Assembly: GCA_949316495.1 (NCBI GenBank)
Contig: OX439002.1
Span: 7,347,501 to 7,411,500, forward strand
Direction: 5' to 3'
DNA length: 64,000 nucleotides
Source: Amphiduros pacificus
Lineage: Eukaryota; Annelida; Polychaeta; Phyllodocida; Hesionidae
The translations under genes and the position numbers were made by a program. Shown here piece by piece: positions 45,045 to 57,454 of the stretch (the first letter of the stretch is position 1; every line of letters starts with the position of its first letter). The notes beneath the pieces were generated by a model. The model did no database searches, was not told where the DNA came from, and saw nothing but the letters and a program-made list of their open reading frames with translations.

Positions 45045-45432
45045 GGGGTGATCCATTTGATTTTTGTGGGTTGGGGTGGGAGATTTTGGAAAAAAAATTT
45101 ATTCATTCACCCTACCAAAGAAAAAAAAATTATTCATTCACCCTACCAAAGAAAAAAAATTTATTCATCCACCCTACCAAAGAAAAAAAATTTATTCATC
45201 CACCTCCTTCCAGTTTTTCTATCTTCTATATGGATTGCTTGAAATGAAGGATCAGATCTGGGGAAGCAACAAGAAAAAAAATTTATTCACCCACCCCACA
45301 CCAGAAAAAAAATTTATTCACCCACCCCACACCAGAAAAAAAAATTATTCATCCACCCTACCAAAGAAAAAAAAATTATTCATCCAGTACTGCTGTCCCA
45401 CCCCACCCCACAAAAATCAAATGGATCGCCCC
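45045..45432. mobile_element. PIF/Harbinger-like MITE with internal tandem repeats
   Basis: The left end ggggtgatccatttgatttt continues into ttgtgggttggggtggg. The right end is its inverted copy, closing with aatcaaatggatcgcccc. TAA flanks both sides (45042-45044 and 45433-45435), the TWA target duplication typical of PIF/Harbinger. The inside is made of 28-30-bp repeats (aaaaaaatttattcattcac, ccaccctaccaaag). No transposase, so non-autonomous. Confidence 0.75.
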
Positions 45433-45439
45433 TAACTCC

Positions 45440-46870
45440 AATGCTGCTTCCTCACATGACATATCACATTATAACATTTACTTTGCCTTATCAGTGCATT
45501 AAATGGTAAGTGGCAGCTTTTACGGACATTCTCTGCACACTGGTACATTGACGTCATTAGTTGCCAAACTCTACCAGAGGGTGATATGGTGAACCTATCA
45601 ATATAATAGTTTGTGTGTGCCTCTGGTGGACAGTGTGATTAGTTGCAGCAGGTCGCACCCTTTTCTGCTGCCTGCAAAATCTGGTCATTTGAATTTTTTT
45701 TAAAAGGCCCTTAATTCTGCAAAATATTAGATTTATATAAAACGCTTGGTTTTTTAAACTATAATGCTATTTCTGAAATCAACAAAGTTACTTTACTGTA
45801 TATGCTGGATTGAAAACTTTTTGCCCATACCACTTTTACAGATTTAGGTTAAATTTTGGCAATTCCCATTATATTCAATGTAAATATTTTAGGGTTAATG
45901 TACAAAAATTAAGTGGCCCGGGCAATATTTTTTGCAGCCTAACAACTAAAATTGATGTACCACAAGTCCATATAATTTTTTTAGTAATGAGAAAAAAACA
46001 TGCATGTTTTTGTACCGAACATTTTAGGGATTTTATGGGGGACATGTCAGAAACGGCCAATTCTTTTCCTACCATTTCTATTAGAAAATAGTTCACCTTG
46101 ATCTTAAAACCTTCAAACAGCTTTTGGTTCCAATTAATATAATTTCATGATTTTTGGTGCTCTGAGTTTGTGTTATCCAAAGGAATGTGATTATTGACAT
46201 TTCCTGCAAAAATATGTGAAGTTTCATTGATTCAAACTTTTTCAAATGAAAAACATCAGCTCGAGTCAGTAAAGTCTTTCTAACAGTGGGGCACCCAAAA
46301 TTGGGACAATGGAGTGATTTATCTTACAGAGCCCTGTTTATCCATTAATGTTTGTCCAATGGTACAGGCCTAACACCCTGACAAACCACAATAGAGCTCA
46401 CATGATACATGTGGCCACCTGTGGTGGTAAAAAGAGTACTGGCAGTACTTGGCACTTTCATCAAAACACAATAACCATGGCCAGTGTATTTTGGTTGATT
46501 TTAGTGAGATAGCTTAATTGTATCACAGTTTCATGGCCACATATCGCATACCCCAAACCTCTGTAAAATTGCCTGTGGCCTCTGTGGTTTCATGAATGCT
46601 TTAATTTGAAGATGTGTAGATTGTCCTCTGTAACTGCCACTGTCAGATCCCTCAAAAACATTTATTTATTTCAAAATTTATGTATTCCGAAAATTGCATA
46701 AAAACCTAACGAGGGTTAACATATTTATAACATTTCTCTAGTTGAGATGCACATGAACTTTTCCTCTGTGAGTGTTTCGTTTGTGATAACACCACATCAG
46801 TTTTCTATTACCAAGTGGCTTCTGTCACTCATCCAATGATTGATCTCGTTACAAGGCAAGTTGGGAATAT
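45440..46870. other. Gene-free stretch, no feature seen
   Basis: No coding exon or recognised repeat. Short ORFs here lack any family resemblance. Confidence 0.5.
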
Positions 46871-46875
46871 CCCTT

Positions 46876-46936
46876 CGATGACGTCATTTCGGCCATTTTG
46901 AGTCGTATACGTGGGGTGGTGTATTCCGTGTAAGGT
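46876..46936 (+). promoter_or_regulatory. Candidate SAR1 promoter and 5' non-coding exon
   Basis: Gatgacgtcattt contains a perfect palindromic CRE (TGACGTCA). It is followed by cggccattttgag, a reversed YY1-like site, and 45 bases later by gtgtaag/gtatgt, a plausible splice donor. The SAR1 start-codon exon at 49606 is preceded by a good splice acceptor (ttttttctttccag), so an upstream non-coding exon must exist. This CpG-richer spot is the best candidate I see, but the link is inferred. Confidence 0.35.
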
Positions 46937-46939
46937 ATG

Positions 46940-49600
46940 TGGTAAAATTCACAGATTTATCCTACGTCGAGGCCTTTTATTGTCTCATAAATGATTGAGA
47001 ATAACAAAAAATATATTCAGTGACATAACAGCGAAGTTTAGTCGCAATCTGTGAATACGTAAGGGATATTTTATCTGTGTTTTGTAGGACCTGTCACACC
47101 AATGTCTTGTTTGAATAGAAATTCTAATTTCCCCCGACTTTCTGGCAACAATGATATTTTGACACGTAAATCCTTCAAAAATACCGAACTGGTTATTTAC
47201 CAACACAACCTGAATCCCGATAATGTGATACATCTTGCTCCAAATAACTTCAGTATCCCATTAATATTTAGCAAACAATCCTTCGTCTTCCAGGACAAAG
47301 TCATTTACTGGGACAAGACTCAAGAGAGATAGTCAGCTGAGAACAGTAAGCTGGGCCAGCCAGAAGGGTGAACCTTATCATGAGAATCAGTATCTCATAT
47401 CCTTGCCAGAATTGATGCCTATCAGTGCAAACTGATCAAATAATCCCATCCCCGATTATGATATGACTATGAAATATGAATGAACAACAGGTTCTAACTA
47501 CAAAACTTTCAAATTTTGTTACCATATGGCTTACAATAGTGATCGATTTTGATGTTGAAGAGTCATGCACTGCAGAACATGTCAGTCATGTTTACTTAAA
47601 GGTTTAATGGTACAAACATAACATTTAGACATTAAACTGGTGAACATAAGTGCACTTTCTATTGCATTTTTAACCTTTGTATCAGGTTATGATGGTCCCA
47701 GGGTTATGATATCTACAGGTAGTCATTCTCCTGATATAGCCCTCCTGACTCACATGAGGATTAATTTGCAAACAGCAAAAGATCTTACATATATCCTACA
47801 TCTACACCTCATCTATAAGCTTACTTGGCAAAGCCAAACAAATTAATGTTGCAATATCAGAGTGATTCAATGAAGAAAAAAAAACACTAATAATTGCTAC
47901 TAAACCACTAATGATAATAATCAGGTCAGGATACTGAAACTAGCATGTACATTCTGCTTCAGGCTGTACCTAAAAATATATTTTGGATGTGGAAGAAAAA
48001 TTCACATTTTGGTCCAAAATTATGAAGTTTGTCCATTCTTTTTTTACTTACCATTTACTTACTGTTTACCAAGAATACCATTTTTACTATTGATTTTAAT
48101 AAACGCTTGGTATTGATCTATGGATGAGAGGTTATCAGCAAGGAAAACATTTATGTGACAATTATAAAGACCTGCTTGTCTCAAATATTTATATTTGAAG
48201 TAAAAAAGCATGACTTATCCATTCTTAAATATCTGAAAAGTGTTATAAAATTGTAGAAACCCAGATACCTATCACACTATATTATTGTTTTCACCTCAGT
48301 TTTTAATGTTGTTGCTCACAAGCTTACACCCAAAGACATTGCCAAAATGGACCTCAAGTCCACTGGTTCCTGAAATACTGTCAGTCTGTACATTGTTAAG
48401 CTACAACTCAAACACAAAATGTTCTCTGGCAGCAGGTTCTAAAGAAGACATGCTCCCTTCCATTCAATATCAGTTGCATGGTTTGTCAGGAAAAAAAATT
48501 CTCAGCATCATTTTGCCATTGTTTAAGAGTTTGAATACATATTGAAAAAACTTCCATTACAAACAGAAGGAAAATTTGTGCTTAATATGTATGGCTTAAA
48601 CAAGGACCTATTGACCTTGCCTCAGGGCCCTGAATTCCACATAAACAAATCATTGGAAATAAAAGGTCCATACAGTCAGGATCAAGCCGGCCTCCAACAG
48701 CTGATTGCCTTTGCAATTTGCCTCATTTTGAGCCACTTGGACATCATTCATAAATTTTGTTGCTAAGTGTTTGTATATAAGTGCGGACGGTGTAGAAAAC
48801 AGCTTTGACTTGTCTGTATCATTGAAACCAATGGATAAATACATTGGACCTTGCCTTGCTTGCTGGAGGCTATCATTCAACACTGCTACACTTTTTAATT
48901 ACACATTGCACCACTTACAAAATAACATAGTATACAGATACCATTGTGTATTATCACCTGCTGTCATCAGAATTTTCAAAATGTGAGTGCCTCAAAAGTG
49001 TAGCAGTGATGATCGACAATCTCCAGCAAGGCAAGGTCCGAAATATCAAGTTCTCCTGTTTGACCCGAAATAACTTTTTAATTGTGAAAAGACAAACCGG
49101 TAGAAATGATCACATAATAAATCAGTTGATGTGAACAGATTTCATAATCCTTTTGCCTTTTTGATATAAACTGACTGAAAAGAAAAGACATGAACTGATG
49201 CTGATCCGTTATACTACAGATGGCGTGACAATCACATTTAAAAGTAAATGTTCCATCTGGCGGGAAAAGCGGGGGTTTGATCCTGACTGATAGATTTGAA
49301 AACATCAAAATTTATTCAACCAAACATTTTAATTTAGAAAATGATCTTTTTTAAATTGCATAACACATCATATATTATAACATACAACAAAGCATGTAAA
49401 ACTATTTTATACACAAACGCCATCTGTAAAAATAAGAAAAAAAAGTAAGAGTCAAACAGTACCTCCACAATCAATCTGAAGAGACTTAATTATCAAACCT
49501 GTTTGTTGGTATTGATAGCGACTGATCGTTGTCAATCAAAATTTTGCGAGTCCTCACCGAACTGTGCTCATTTGTCTGAAATATATGTTTTTTCTTTCCA
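46940..49600. other. Probable SAR1 5'-UTR intron, no other feature seen
   Basis: AT-rich, with several short ORFs and no family resemblance. It ends in the polypyrimidine acceptor that precedes the SAR1 start codon. Confidence 0.4.
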
Positions 49601-49605
49601 GAAAA

Positions 49606-52600
49606 ATGTTTTTGTGGGACTGGTTTGCAGGAATCCTAAATTTTTTAGGTAAGAAACGTATTCATAATATATTAGTTTCTTTAATGAGGCCATAATTATT
49701 TAGATAATAGATTTTGGTTTGAATCATGCAATATTTTGAATTATGAAAGTAAGGAGTAAAACAAACAAATTGGTGTGATCTGTTCTTCATATAATTATAT
49801 GTCACAAATGATCATGATGTAATATGAATATTGGATGACCATGTATGCATAAAAGTATTATTTCTCTTTATTGAGGAGTATTTCTCCAGAAATATTAACA
49901 CTTTTCAGACATAATCACAATCTAGATATTTTATGCAATTGGTTCATGTATTATTTATATTGTATTTAACATAGTTACTAAGATCGAAAATTTCCAATTT
50001 CTCAATGTCATCAATGTTGGTGATACCTTAAATATATTTGGCATTGGATACCAGAAATGGGTGACAAAATTTTAATTAGAGTATTTGAACAAATGGCAGA
50101 TTTCTGGAGAATGTGCGGTCACATTTAACTTTGAACAGTATTGACATGATATATTCTTCTATATGAAGATTACTTCTGGTACGTAGGTAGACATTTCACA
50201 TTTTTTTCAAAAAAATGTTGATCATGATGAATTCAAAAACATATTTTAGAAAAGGAAAAAGTTCTATATTATAAAAATACAACAACTTTAAGGTAATGTT
50301 TGATAGATTAATCTTAGTATCAAAATATCATGTTTTAGAATAACATTTTACGCATCCAAATATTGGTGATGAATGCAGAAATTTTCAAATGAGCTCAGCA
50401 TATTACCATTCCATGATTTATTTACGCCATGTTAACCATCATGATGACAGTTGATAAAATGTAAAAAGATTATTCTGTTTTATGCAAGGATTTTTCAAGA
50501 AACAGGGAAAGTTGATATTTCTTGGGCTTGACAATGCCGGGAAGACCACATTACTGAGTGTGCTCAAGGAAGGGCATATGACCCAGCCTGTACCCACTCT
50601 GCATCCCAGTAAGTGATGTCCCCACATGGTTCATGCTACAAGTGAACAGAATGAGTGATGCCAAGTTTTGAACATTTTTCCTCTTTCACTGCAATGGCTT
50701 ATCAAACTCAGTGACGAGTATAATATTATTTGAGACAGAATTTGAAATGTTATTTCAGGCTTCACATCCCTTGATAAAGTCTCCTACAGAAAACATCAGC
50801 CCCGGACAAACAATATTTTTTATTTGATATTATGTAATTGCAGTGCTCAGAGGGAAATGTTGTATGATCCTCTACTAATATGAACTATTTTGTCAGCTTC
50901 TTTCATATAGGGTACATACTGAGTGTTCAGTTCAAGCAACCAACCAGAAAGAAGTTTATTTCAGATGTGTCTCCTTTTTCGTGATCTTTGCTTTGTGAGT
51001 GTTTGACCCACTAATTGGGTAACTGGCTTGCATGCAGATGACTCATCCATTCTTTGCATGTGCTTTTGGTTATGGCAGGACTATACAAAAAGTCTGGCAA
51101 GTTAGTATTCCTGGGTCTGGACAATGCCGGCAAGACAACTTTACTACACATGCTCAAAGATGACAGAATGGCACAGCACGTTCCCACCTTACATCCAAGT
51201 AAGCTCCCTCGTCCACACTCTCCACACAAAACTATTATACATTATAAAGACATACAGTTAAACATAGGTAGAGTGGTGACTCGTACCATGGTGTGGCCAT
51301 CTAACATTGTAAGGGAAGTGAGATGACAGGTCCTCATGGAGACAGAATAGGATAATCAAGCTCTTAACATGCATATCACTGTAATGAATCTCAAATAGAT
51401 ATTTTGTTTAATCAGAATAAATTAAATAAAGCCTTGAAATGATATCTTATTAATTTTGTAAATAGCATAAGCAATAAAATATAATGACTGGGAGATGATA
51501 TGGATTGTTATTCTCACATTGAATGGTGGATGCAGACTTTATAAGCTTGATGTTTGTTTTGCAGCATCAGAAGAGCTGTCTATGGGTGGTATGAGGTTTA
51601 CAACATTTGACCTTGGAGGTCATGCACAAGGTCAGTAATATGATAATCTTCATCTACATAAGAATTTGAAAAGTAAGATATTTGTTATTGCCTTCAGCAC
51701 AAATCTGCCTTTACCTCACACAGCATATCATGTCAAATTTATTGTGATTGTGATTAACATATTTCTAGTAATATGACCCATTGTTTAAAATGCATTAATA
51801 TGGCCCATTGTTTAAAATGTATTAATATGGCCCATTGTTTAAAATGTATTAATATGGCCCATTGTTTATAGTGCAGCAATATGGCGCATTGTTTAAAATG
51901 CATTAATATGGCCCATTGTTTATAGTGCAGCAATATGGCCCATTGTTTATAGTGCAGCAATATGGCCCATTGTTTATAGTGCAGCAATATGGCCCATTGT
52001 TTATAGTGCAGCAATATGGCCCATTGTTTGTTGTGCAGCAATATGGCCCATTGTTTATCGTGCAGTAATATTTGTGGTGGTCAGATTTCCTGTTGAATGT
52101 TGCAGCTCGCAGAGTTTGGAAAGATTACTTCCCAGCTGTAGATGGTATCGTCTTCTTAGTTGATGCATTTGACAGAGAAAGATTTGTAGAAGCCAAAGCT
52201 GAACTTGACGTATGTACTTTTTAACATATTAGATTTTTACAATTATAACTACTTGACAACATACAAATATTTTATATTCAAATATGTATGCATATTCCAT
52301 GGATGTGTATGCAAAGATGAAGGATATTGAAACAAATGTTGTGGAAGATAATATAAAATAAATCATGTTTGGTCAATGAATAGTACAGAATAGGTTCAAC
52401 TTTGTTTGCAGAGTTTGTTGACAGACGAGCAAATCGCAGCTGCCCCAGTGCTCATTCTGGGTAACAAAATAGATATGCCCGGTGCTGCCAGTGAAGACGA
52501 ACTCAGACACATGTTTGGACTCCATGGACAAACCACTGGAAAGGTCAGTGATTTTTATTTGTCTCAAATTTATCTATTTATCTGTATCTCTTTTATGCAG

Positions 52601-52896
52601 TGTATTTCTGAATCAGTTTTTAGTTTGAAAAAAAATCTTGAACAACCATAAGACTTGCAGGTTTTAAATATTATTAATGTATGACATATTTTACCTTATG
52701 GCATTCCATGCATTGTTGTTCAGTGCATTTTATGTGGAGAATGTTTCCAGGTGTACAGTGTAAGCTTTGTGGTTTGCAGGGTGTTGTACCAAGGAATGAA
52801 CTGCCTGGCCGCCCCATGGAACTCTTTATGTGCAGCGTTCTCAAGCGACAGGGGTATGGTGAAGGGTTCCGCTGGATGGCACAGTACATCAACTGA
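49606..52896 (+). CDS. SAR1: SAR1 small GTPase, COPII initiator, with two alternative exon 2 copies
   Basis: SAR1 is the GTPase that, once loaded by SEC12, inserts its N-terminal amphipathic helix into the ER membrane and recruits SEC23/SEC24. Exons: 49606-49648, then either 2a (50489-50608) or 2b (51079-51198), then 51565-51630, 52106-52209, 52412-52543 and 52780-52896. Each version gives 193 residues (human SAR1A 198). With exon 2b: N-terminal helix [15 protein letters not shown]-loop GLDNAGKT (27-34), switch I VPT (49-51), DLGGH (70-74, catalytic-type His 74), NKID (129-132), and ending [16 protein letters not shown]...YIN. Exon 2b is nearly the vertebrate sequence; exon 2a is divergent. 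The residue after His 74 is Ala, where human has Glu. An upstream acceptor at 49600-49601 implies a non-coding first exon. A 27-bp minisatellite lies in the intron before exon 4. Confidence 0.95.
50489..50608 (+). other. SAR1 exon 2a, alternative P-loop exon (divergent copy)
   Basis: 120 bases, entering and leaving in phase 1, with a GCAAG/G acceptor and CCCA/GTAAGT donor. It encodes [20 protein letters not shown] and then [20 protein letters not shown]. It keeps every nucleotide-binding residue but differs from exon 2b at 11 of 40 positions, mostly after the P-loop ([11 protein letters not shown] versus [11 protein letters not shown]). An intact frame and splice sites argue that it is used. 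Confidence 0.85.
51079..51198 (+). other. SAR1 exon 2b, alternative P-loop exon (canonical copy)
   Basis: 120 bases, phase 1 in and out, acceptor ggcag/GA and donor CCAA/gtaagc. It encodes [20 protein letters not shown] and then [20 protein letters not shown], close to human SAR1A. It lies 470 bases downstream of exon 2a. Including both copies would keep the frame but duplicate the P-loop, so mutually exclusive use is expected. Confidence 0.9.
51770..52070. repeat. Minisatellite, 27-bp unit, about 11 copies
   Basis: Unit aatatggcccattgtttata plus gtgcagc, with an earlier sub-type ending aaaatgtatt. Lies in the SAR1 intron before exon 4. The minus-strand ORF through it is a by-product of the 27-bp (multiple of three) period. 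Confidence 0.95.
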
Positions 52897-52899
52897 TGA

Positions 52900-54990
52900 A
52901 CACTCACCTTTAGAATTTATATAAATTAATGAAAACATGACACAGCAGCAAAACAAAGAGAAAATAACACACCTCTGATGAAAAGACTTCTCCAGTGGGA
53001 TTTATATTATTTGATTTGTGATGAGAAATGGTGGATGCAAGCTGTGTCAAGCTAACCCTCCCACAAAACTTGGTCATATCATCATTAAGGCATTTCCTAG
53101 GGCTGGGTTGTTGATGATCTCGTATGAGAGATCCAACACACTACAATTCATAATGCTATCCATGTGATCAAACAAATTCCTGACTTAAAAAGTAAGATTC
53201 ATTTGGTATTATGTGGACACGTGGAATTAAATTATAAAAAAAATGACATTTGTATCGTATATGGAGTTAGGCAATTCTAGTGAATATCAAGAAAACTAAG
53301 CTGTTAATAACAGTCGAAAGTATCTATTAATGAGTGTAAATGTGAATTGGGTCCAAAACCATCAACCAATTTCACGCTCCTGATTTGAAGTTTTAGTTTG
53401 AAATTCATCTTTTACATGTTATGTATGTAGTGAAAATAGTTAATTTTGGATTGTGGAAACTTTACATTTCATGTTCATTCATCATTCTCAGTGGCGTGAT
53501 TGTTTATCATTTAAGTTAAACCAACGTGCTTTCATCAGTGCTTCATACTATTTCCATTACAACTGCAAACAAGTGGTGATTTCTTTTATTGTTTCCACAA
53601 CCCAAAACAAACACCAATGACTGAGAGTTGTAGTAATTTTCATATTAAACTATTTTAATTTAAAAATAGTCACTTTTGTGCAGCCTTACCCCTTTCTACA
53701 TCAGTATGTATTTTGAGAAAATATGAGTGCAAGAAAAGCATGTTTGGGATGCAAAACTGTTCTAATGCTGAAGAAATCTTTTCCTTATATTTTAAAAAGT
53801 GAGTGCATATATGTGACTGTGTGCTGCAGGAGTTGGGTGAATCCATTGAAGTATGGCCACTGTATAACTTTTCACATATTTAACTCCAGTTATCTTTTTA
53901 TAAGTTTGACTAACGAGGTATCTTCCACTGCATTGTGTACTACGCAATTAGGCTGACTCTTGCTATGGTGTGCAGTATTTCTTTGCAATGCTCTCCTATT
54001 TGGTAACCAATAATTCTAAAACAATTCTCTTAACTCCACAATCTAACCAAATATTTTGCTCTGAAACCAAATATTTTTTGCTCTGGAGTTTCAACAAAAT
54101 TAGTCTTGACTGTATGTAAAAATGAACCACATGAAAAAGATATTTTCTTGGAAACAGGAATTGATTTACCTTGTGACTTATTGTCAAATTATAATTATAA
54201 TATGAAAAACCCAAACAAATTTGATATTTAAGTTTAGGTTGTATAATGCATTGTAGAATTTTAATTGTTTATATAATGAATGCAGAGTGACACCTGGTAG
54301 TCCTGGATACAAGCAAATCATTCCTGTTTTCAGGTTTATCCCCCAATAGTCAGCATAGCCAGATGTTGGTACTTCAGATAATAGTCTTTTTAGCACATAT
54401 AACCCATGTTAAAAGTGTAACTTTTCAGTTGCATGCTGATTATAAAAATCCAAAACATGAAAAATAAAAAGCAATTCATTTTGTATTTATAATATGAGAA
54501 TGTGTTTCCATTTGTCTGCTGCTTTCAGAAGAAGCAAAACTTGGCATTGTTACATGTTGTGTTTTATTACCTGATTTATCAGAAATATATACATATATAA
54601 TACTGTAAAAACACAAAAACAAAAAGATAAATAATTTATATTTCGAAATTATCAGCTCACAGAACATTATGGATTTAATCCAAAGAAGCAGTTCATATCA
54701 CAGGCGTGATATTTGATGACGAAGTTGTACCCTATATATTACAGCTAGAGTCAGACTCATATTACTTGGGTACAAAAGTTGCCAATGAAAATCACATCCT
54801 AATGACAACATGGGTTATATTGGATTTGATCATTCAACAAAACATCTCCAATAAGTCCGAAAATGTTCCCTGTGTAAGCTGGGATGTGCAATGGTAATCT
54901 ACACCAGGGGGCACTGCACGCTTCTATTGGGTAAATTGGGCTCTCATGTAGCCAGGTAGACTTCCTTAGTGCTGTCCTCCAAACTGTTTG
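52900..54990. other. Convergent intergenic stretch between the two SAR1 genes
   Basis: Holds the 3' UTRs of both SAR1 genes. AT-rich, with no coding exon, recognised repeat or RNA gene that I can support. Confidence 0.5.
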
Positions 54991-54994
54991 ATGA

Positions 54995-55000
54995 TTTATT
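54995..55000 (-). terminator. Poly(A) signal of the SAR1-like paralog
   Basis: AATAAA on the minus strand, about 60 bases after the stop codon at 55060. Confidence 0.55.
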
Positions 55001-55059
55001 TGGCAGTTAATTGGTCCAGTCCAGTCCAGTTCCATATTTGGATTAGAAATCTCCGATGA

Positions 55060-56862
55060 TTAGACATATTCAGCCAGCCACAGGAAGGCTTTTCCGTAAC
55101 CCTGACGACCTAACACGCTGCAGTTGAATACCTCCAGGGGTCGTCTACCTCGCAGCTCATCACCTTTAACCTTACCCTGAAGAATTATCAAAAGTTGAGG
55201 TTTCAGATCTACACAGTTGAGTTAGAAGTAATGATTTAACCAAATTTCCTTGTACTTTTTTCTTGTTAGTAGGATGGATAAGAATTTACCTTTCCAGTGA
55301 GTAAACCTTGAAGGCCAAATATTACATTGATATCCTCCTCCCCAGCGGCACCAGAAAGGTCTATTTTGTTGGCCAGGATAGCAATGGGTAGATCCACGAT
55401 CTCTTCATCTGACAGAAGAGCCTGAAATACATATATACATGCTGAAAAATCTACCCAATAAAGTAAAAGTAACATCTATGTTGAATCATGTTGATTGCCA
55501 CCAAAACTGGAGGGTGTCTGGGGATTTATACAGAACTGAAATGCAGCATTGCTTCACAATGATAATGCAAACCCTGTAGGCTGATGTATCAAGGGCAGTG
55601 CAACAGCTTAGCTTACCCTTCTTATGTGCTGAGTTTTGCGAGTGTGACCACTTGACCTGTACTTCCCAGATGTGTAATATGTTGAAGGCATGATTTACCC
55701 TTCTGTGGACTTTGACCTCCCGCTTCTTACTTTTTACACATCAACTCTTTATTTTCGGCTTTTTCCTTTTTCATTTTGCTCTTCTGTTTCTTAAACTTCG
55801 AACTTTACATTATCAACTGAAGACTTTTATTTCTCAGACTAGTCCACTCATTTTCTTATCCTGCCGTCTGGGAAATAAGGCCAAATATTGAGGATCAGAA
55901 GGAGTAATTAATTTGCCACCAGAGGCCACCACCTGACAATGTCTACTCACATCCAGTTCCGCTCTTGCCTCCGGAAACCTCTCCCTGTCTGCAGCATCCA
56001 GAACAAATACCACACCATTGGCCACTGGGAAATAAGTTCTCCAAACACGACGAACTGTCAAGAGCACAGCAAATCGTTAATAACTTCTTTATATTCACGT
56101 CTGTGTCTTAAAATGTGATGATACCAAAATAGGGTATACTTAGTTGATCAGTTGATGAACTCACCTTGTGGATGCCCACCTAGGTCATATGCTGTGAATG
56201 TGGTGTTGCCCAACTCAAGTTGTTCAGAATCTACAATGTAGGACAAAACGAATATAATAGGATTACTTTTCACTCATTATACATGCTCAAGCTTGGCCTT
56301 ATGGAAAGTTTAATTTAAAAAACATGAAAACTATCAAATCAGAGGAATTGTAAAAAGTTTCAGGTGTTACAAGGAGTAAGATAATTGAGAATGACGTACG
56401 TGGCATGGGGGTGGGGTTTGCCGATACCATGCGGTCATCACGCAGTCTCCCCAGCAGTGTGGTCTTGCCGGCGTTGTCCAGACCCAAGAATAGAATGGTC
56501 CCCTTTTTCTTGCTCCAAAATGGCACTGAAATGTTCATAATGCAAATTCTGGCATTATACAACTCGTTATATTCGTTATCTTCACACATTCATTGTAATC
56601 ATTTTATTATGAAGTCCATTTATGAAGTCCACACATTTTAGACACATTCGTTAAGATCAGGGTTCCTTGAACCCATGTGATCCTAAAAAATGTTGATGCA
56701 TATTTGTGTATGTAAAGAAAAATACTCCCCATCCCCGCCCTCTTAAAGAAAAATAATTGGGAACAAGACTTTTTCCTGCTCATACATTGTGAATTATAGT
56801 AATTTATACTTACCCAAAAAGTCCAGTATTCCAGTAAACCAAGTCCATACGAATTCAAACAT
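55060..56862 (-). CDS. Divergent SAR1-like GTPase (paralog of the neighbouring SAR1)
   Basis: Six exons on the minus strand: 56862-56814, 56525-56400, 56230-56165, 56054-55951, 55421-55290 and 55176-55060; 197 residues. Exons 3-6 have exactly the same lengths (66, 104, 132 and 117 bases) and phases as the neighbouring SAR1, so the two arose by duplication. GTPase motifs are intact: P-loop GLDNAGKT (31-38), switch I NPT (53-55), DLGGH (74-78), ANKID. The N-terminus [16 protein letters not shown] keeps the hydrophobic membrane-binding pattern. Differences: PTPMPHSEQL instead of PTLHPTSEEL around switch I, HPQV instead of HAQA after the catalytic His, and [18 protein letters not shown] at the end. 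It probably acts in COPII or a related ER step, but the changed switch I suggests altered partners. It may be a lineage-specific SAR1 and is not assignable to A or B. Confidence 0.9.
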
Positions 56863-56879
56863 GGTGAGCTGTCCAAAAT

Positions 56880-57450
56880 GTTTATCTTATCGGTAAATAT
56901 ATTTGAATATTAATGATACTTCTCTGGTGGATGTCTCAGATTATGTGCCGTTATAAGGAATTTTTTTGCTTATTTATGCATCTGGCCTTGCCACACGACT
57001 GTGACCACGTGCCCTGTGTTGATGCCATACATTCTGGCACGTTGCCAATTCCTTGATGATCAACACGGCCACGTCATACGGTCACGGTCATCATATCCAC
57101 AACAAACACATCTTTATATATCCCGCATTTATACCAATCTATTGCTTTCTATGTTAATCAAAGCAGGTTTATGATATTGATTGTCAACCATATAGTCGTA
57201 ATTAATAAGACATGTGAAAGATGAACCTGATCAAGTTCAGAATTGATTATTCTGTGCCAGTGTTAGTGACACCTAGTGGGATATCAGGTTCTTCAACAGA
57301 GGGCAGTGCTTGTGAACAGGTCTGGAGCTTTGTGCTCAAGACAAATGGACGATTTGACCATTGTTTTAACTGCTGTGAACATAGTGCCATTCCAGGTCAG
57401 AAACTTTCTCTCCTTAGAGCAAATCTTGGGAACAGCTATTTCAGCTTTCG
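56880..57450. other. Upstream flank of the SAR1-like gene
   Basis: Contains CACGTG-type E-box sequence (gaccacgtgccctg near 57,000) and other CpG-containing stretches that may be promoter. No exon seen. Confidence 0.3.
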
Positions 57451-57454
57451 TATT

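Noticed and set aside
48285-48545. 86-codon plus-strand ORF upstream of SAR1
   Set aside because: No family resemblance; lies in the probable 5'-UTR intron of SAR1.
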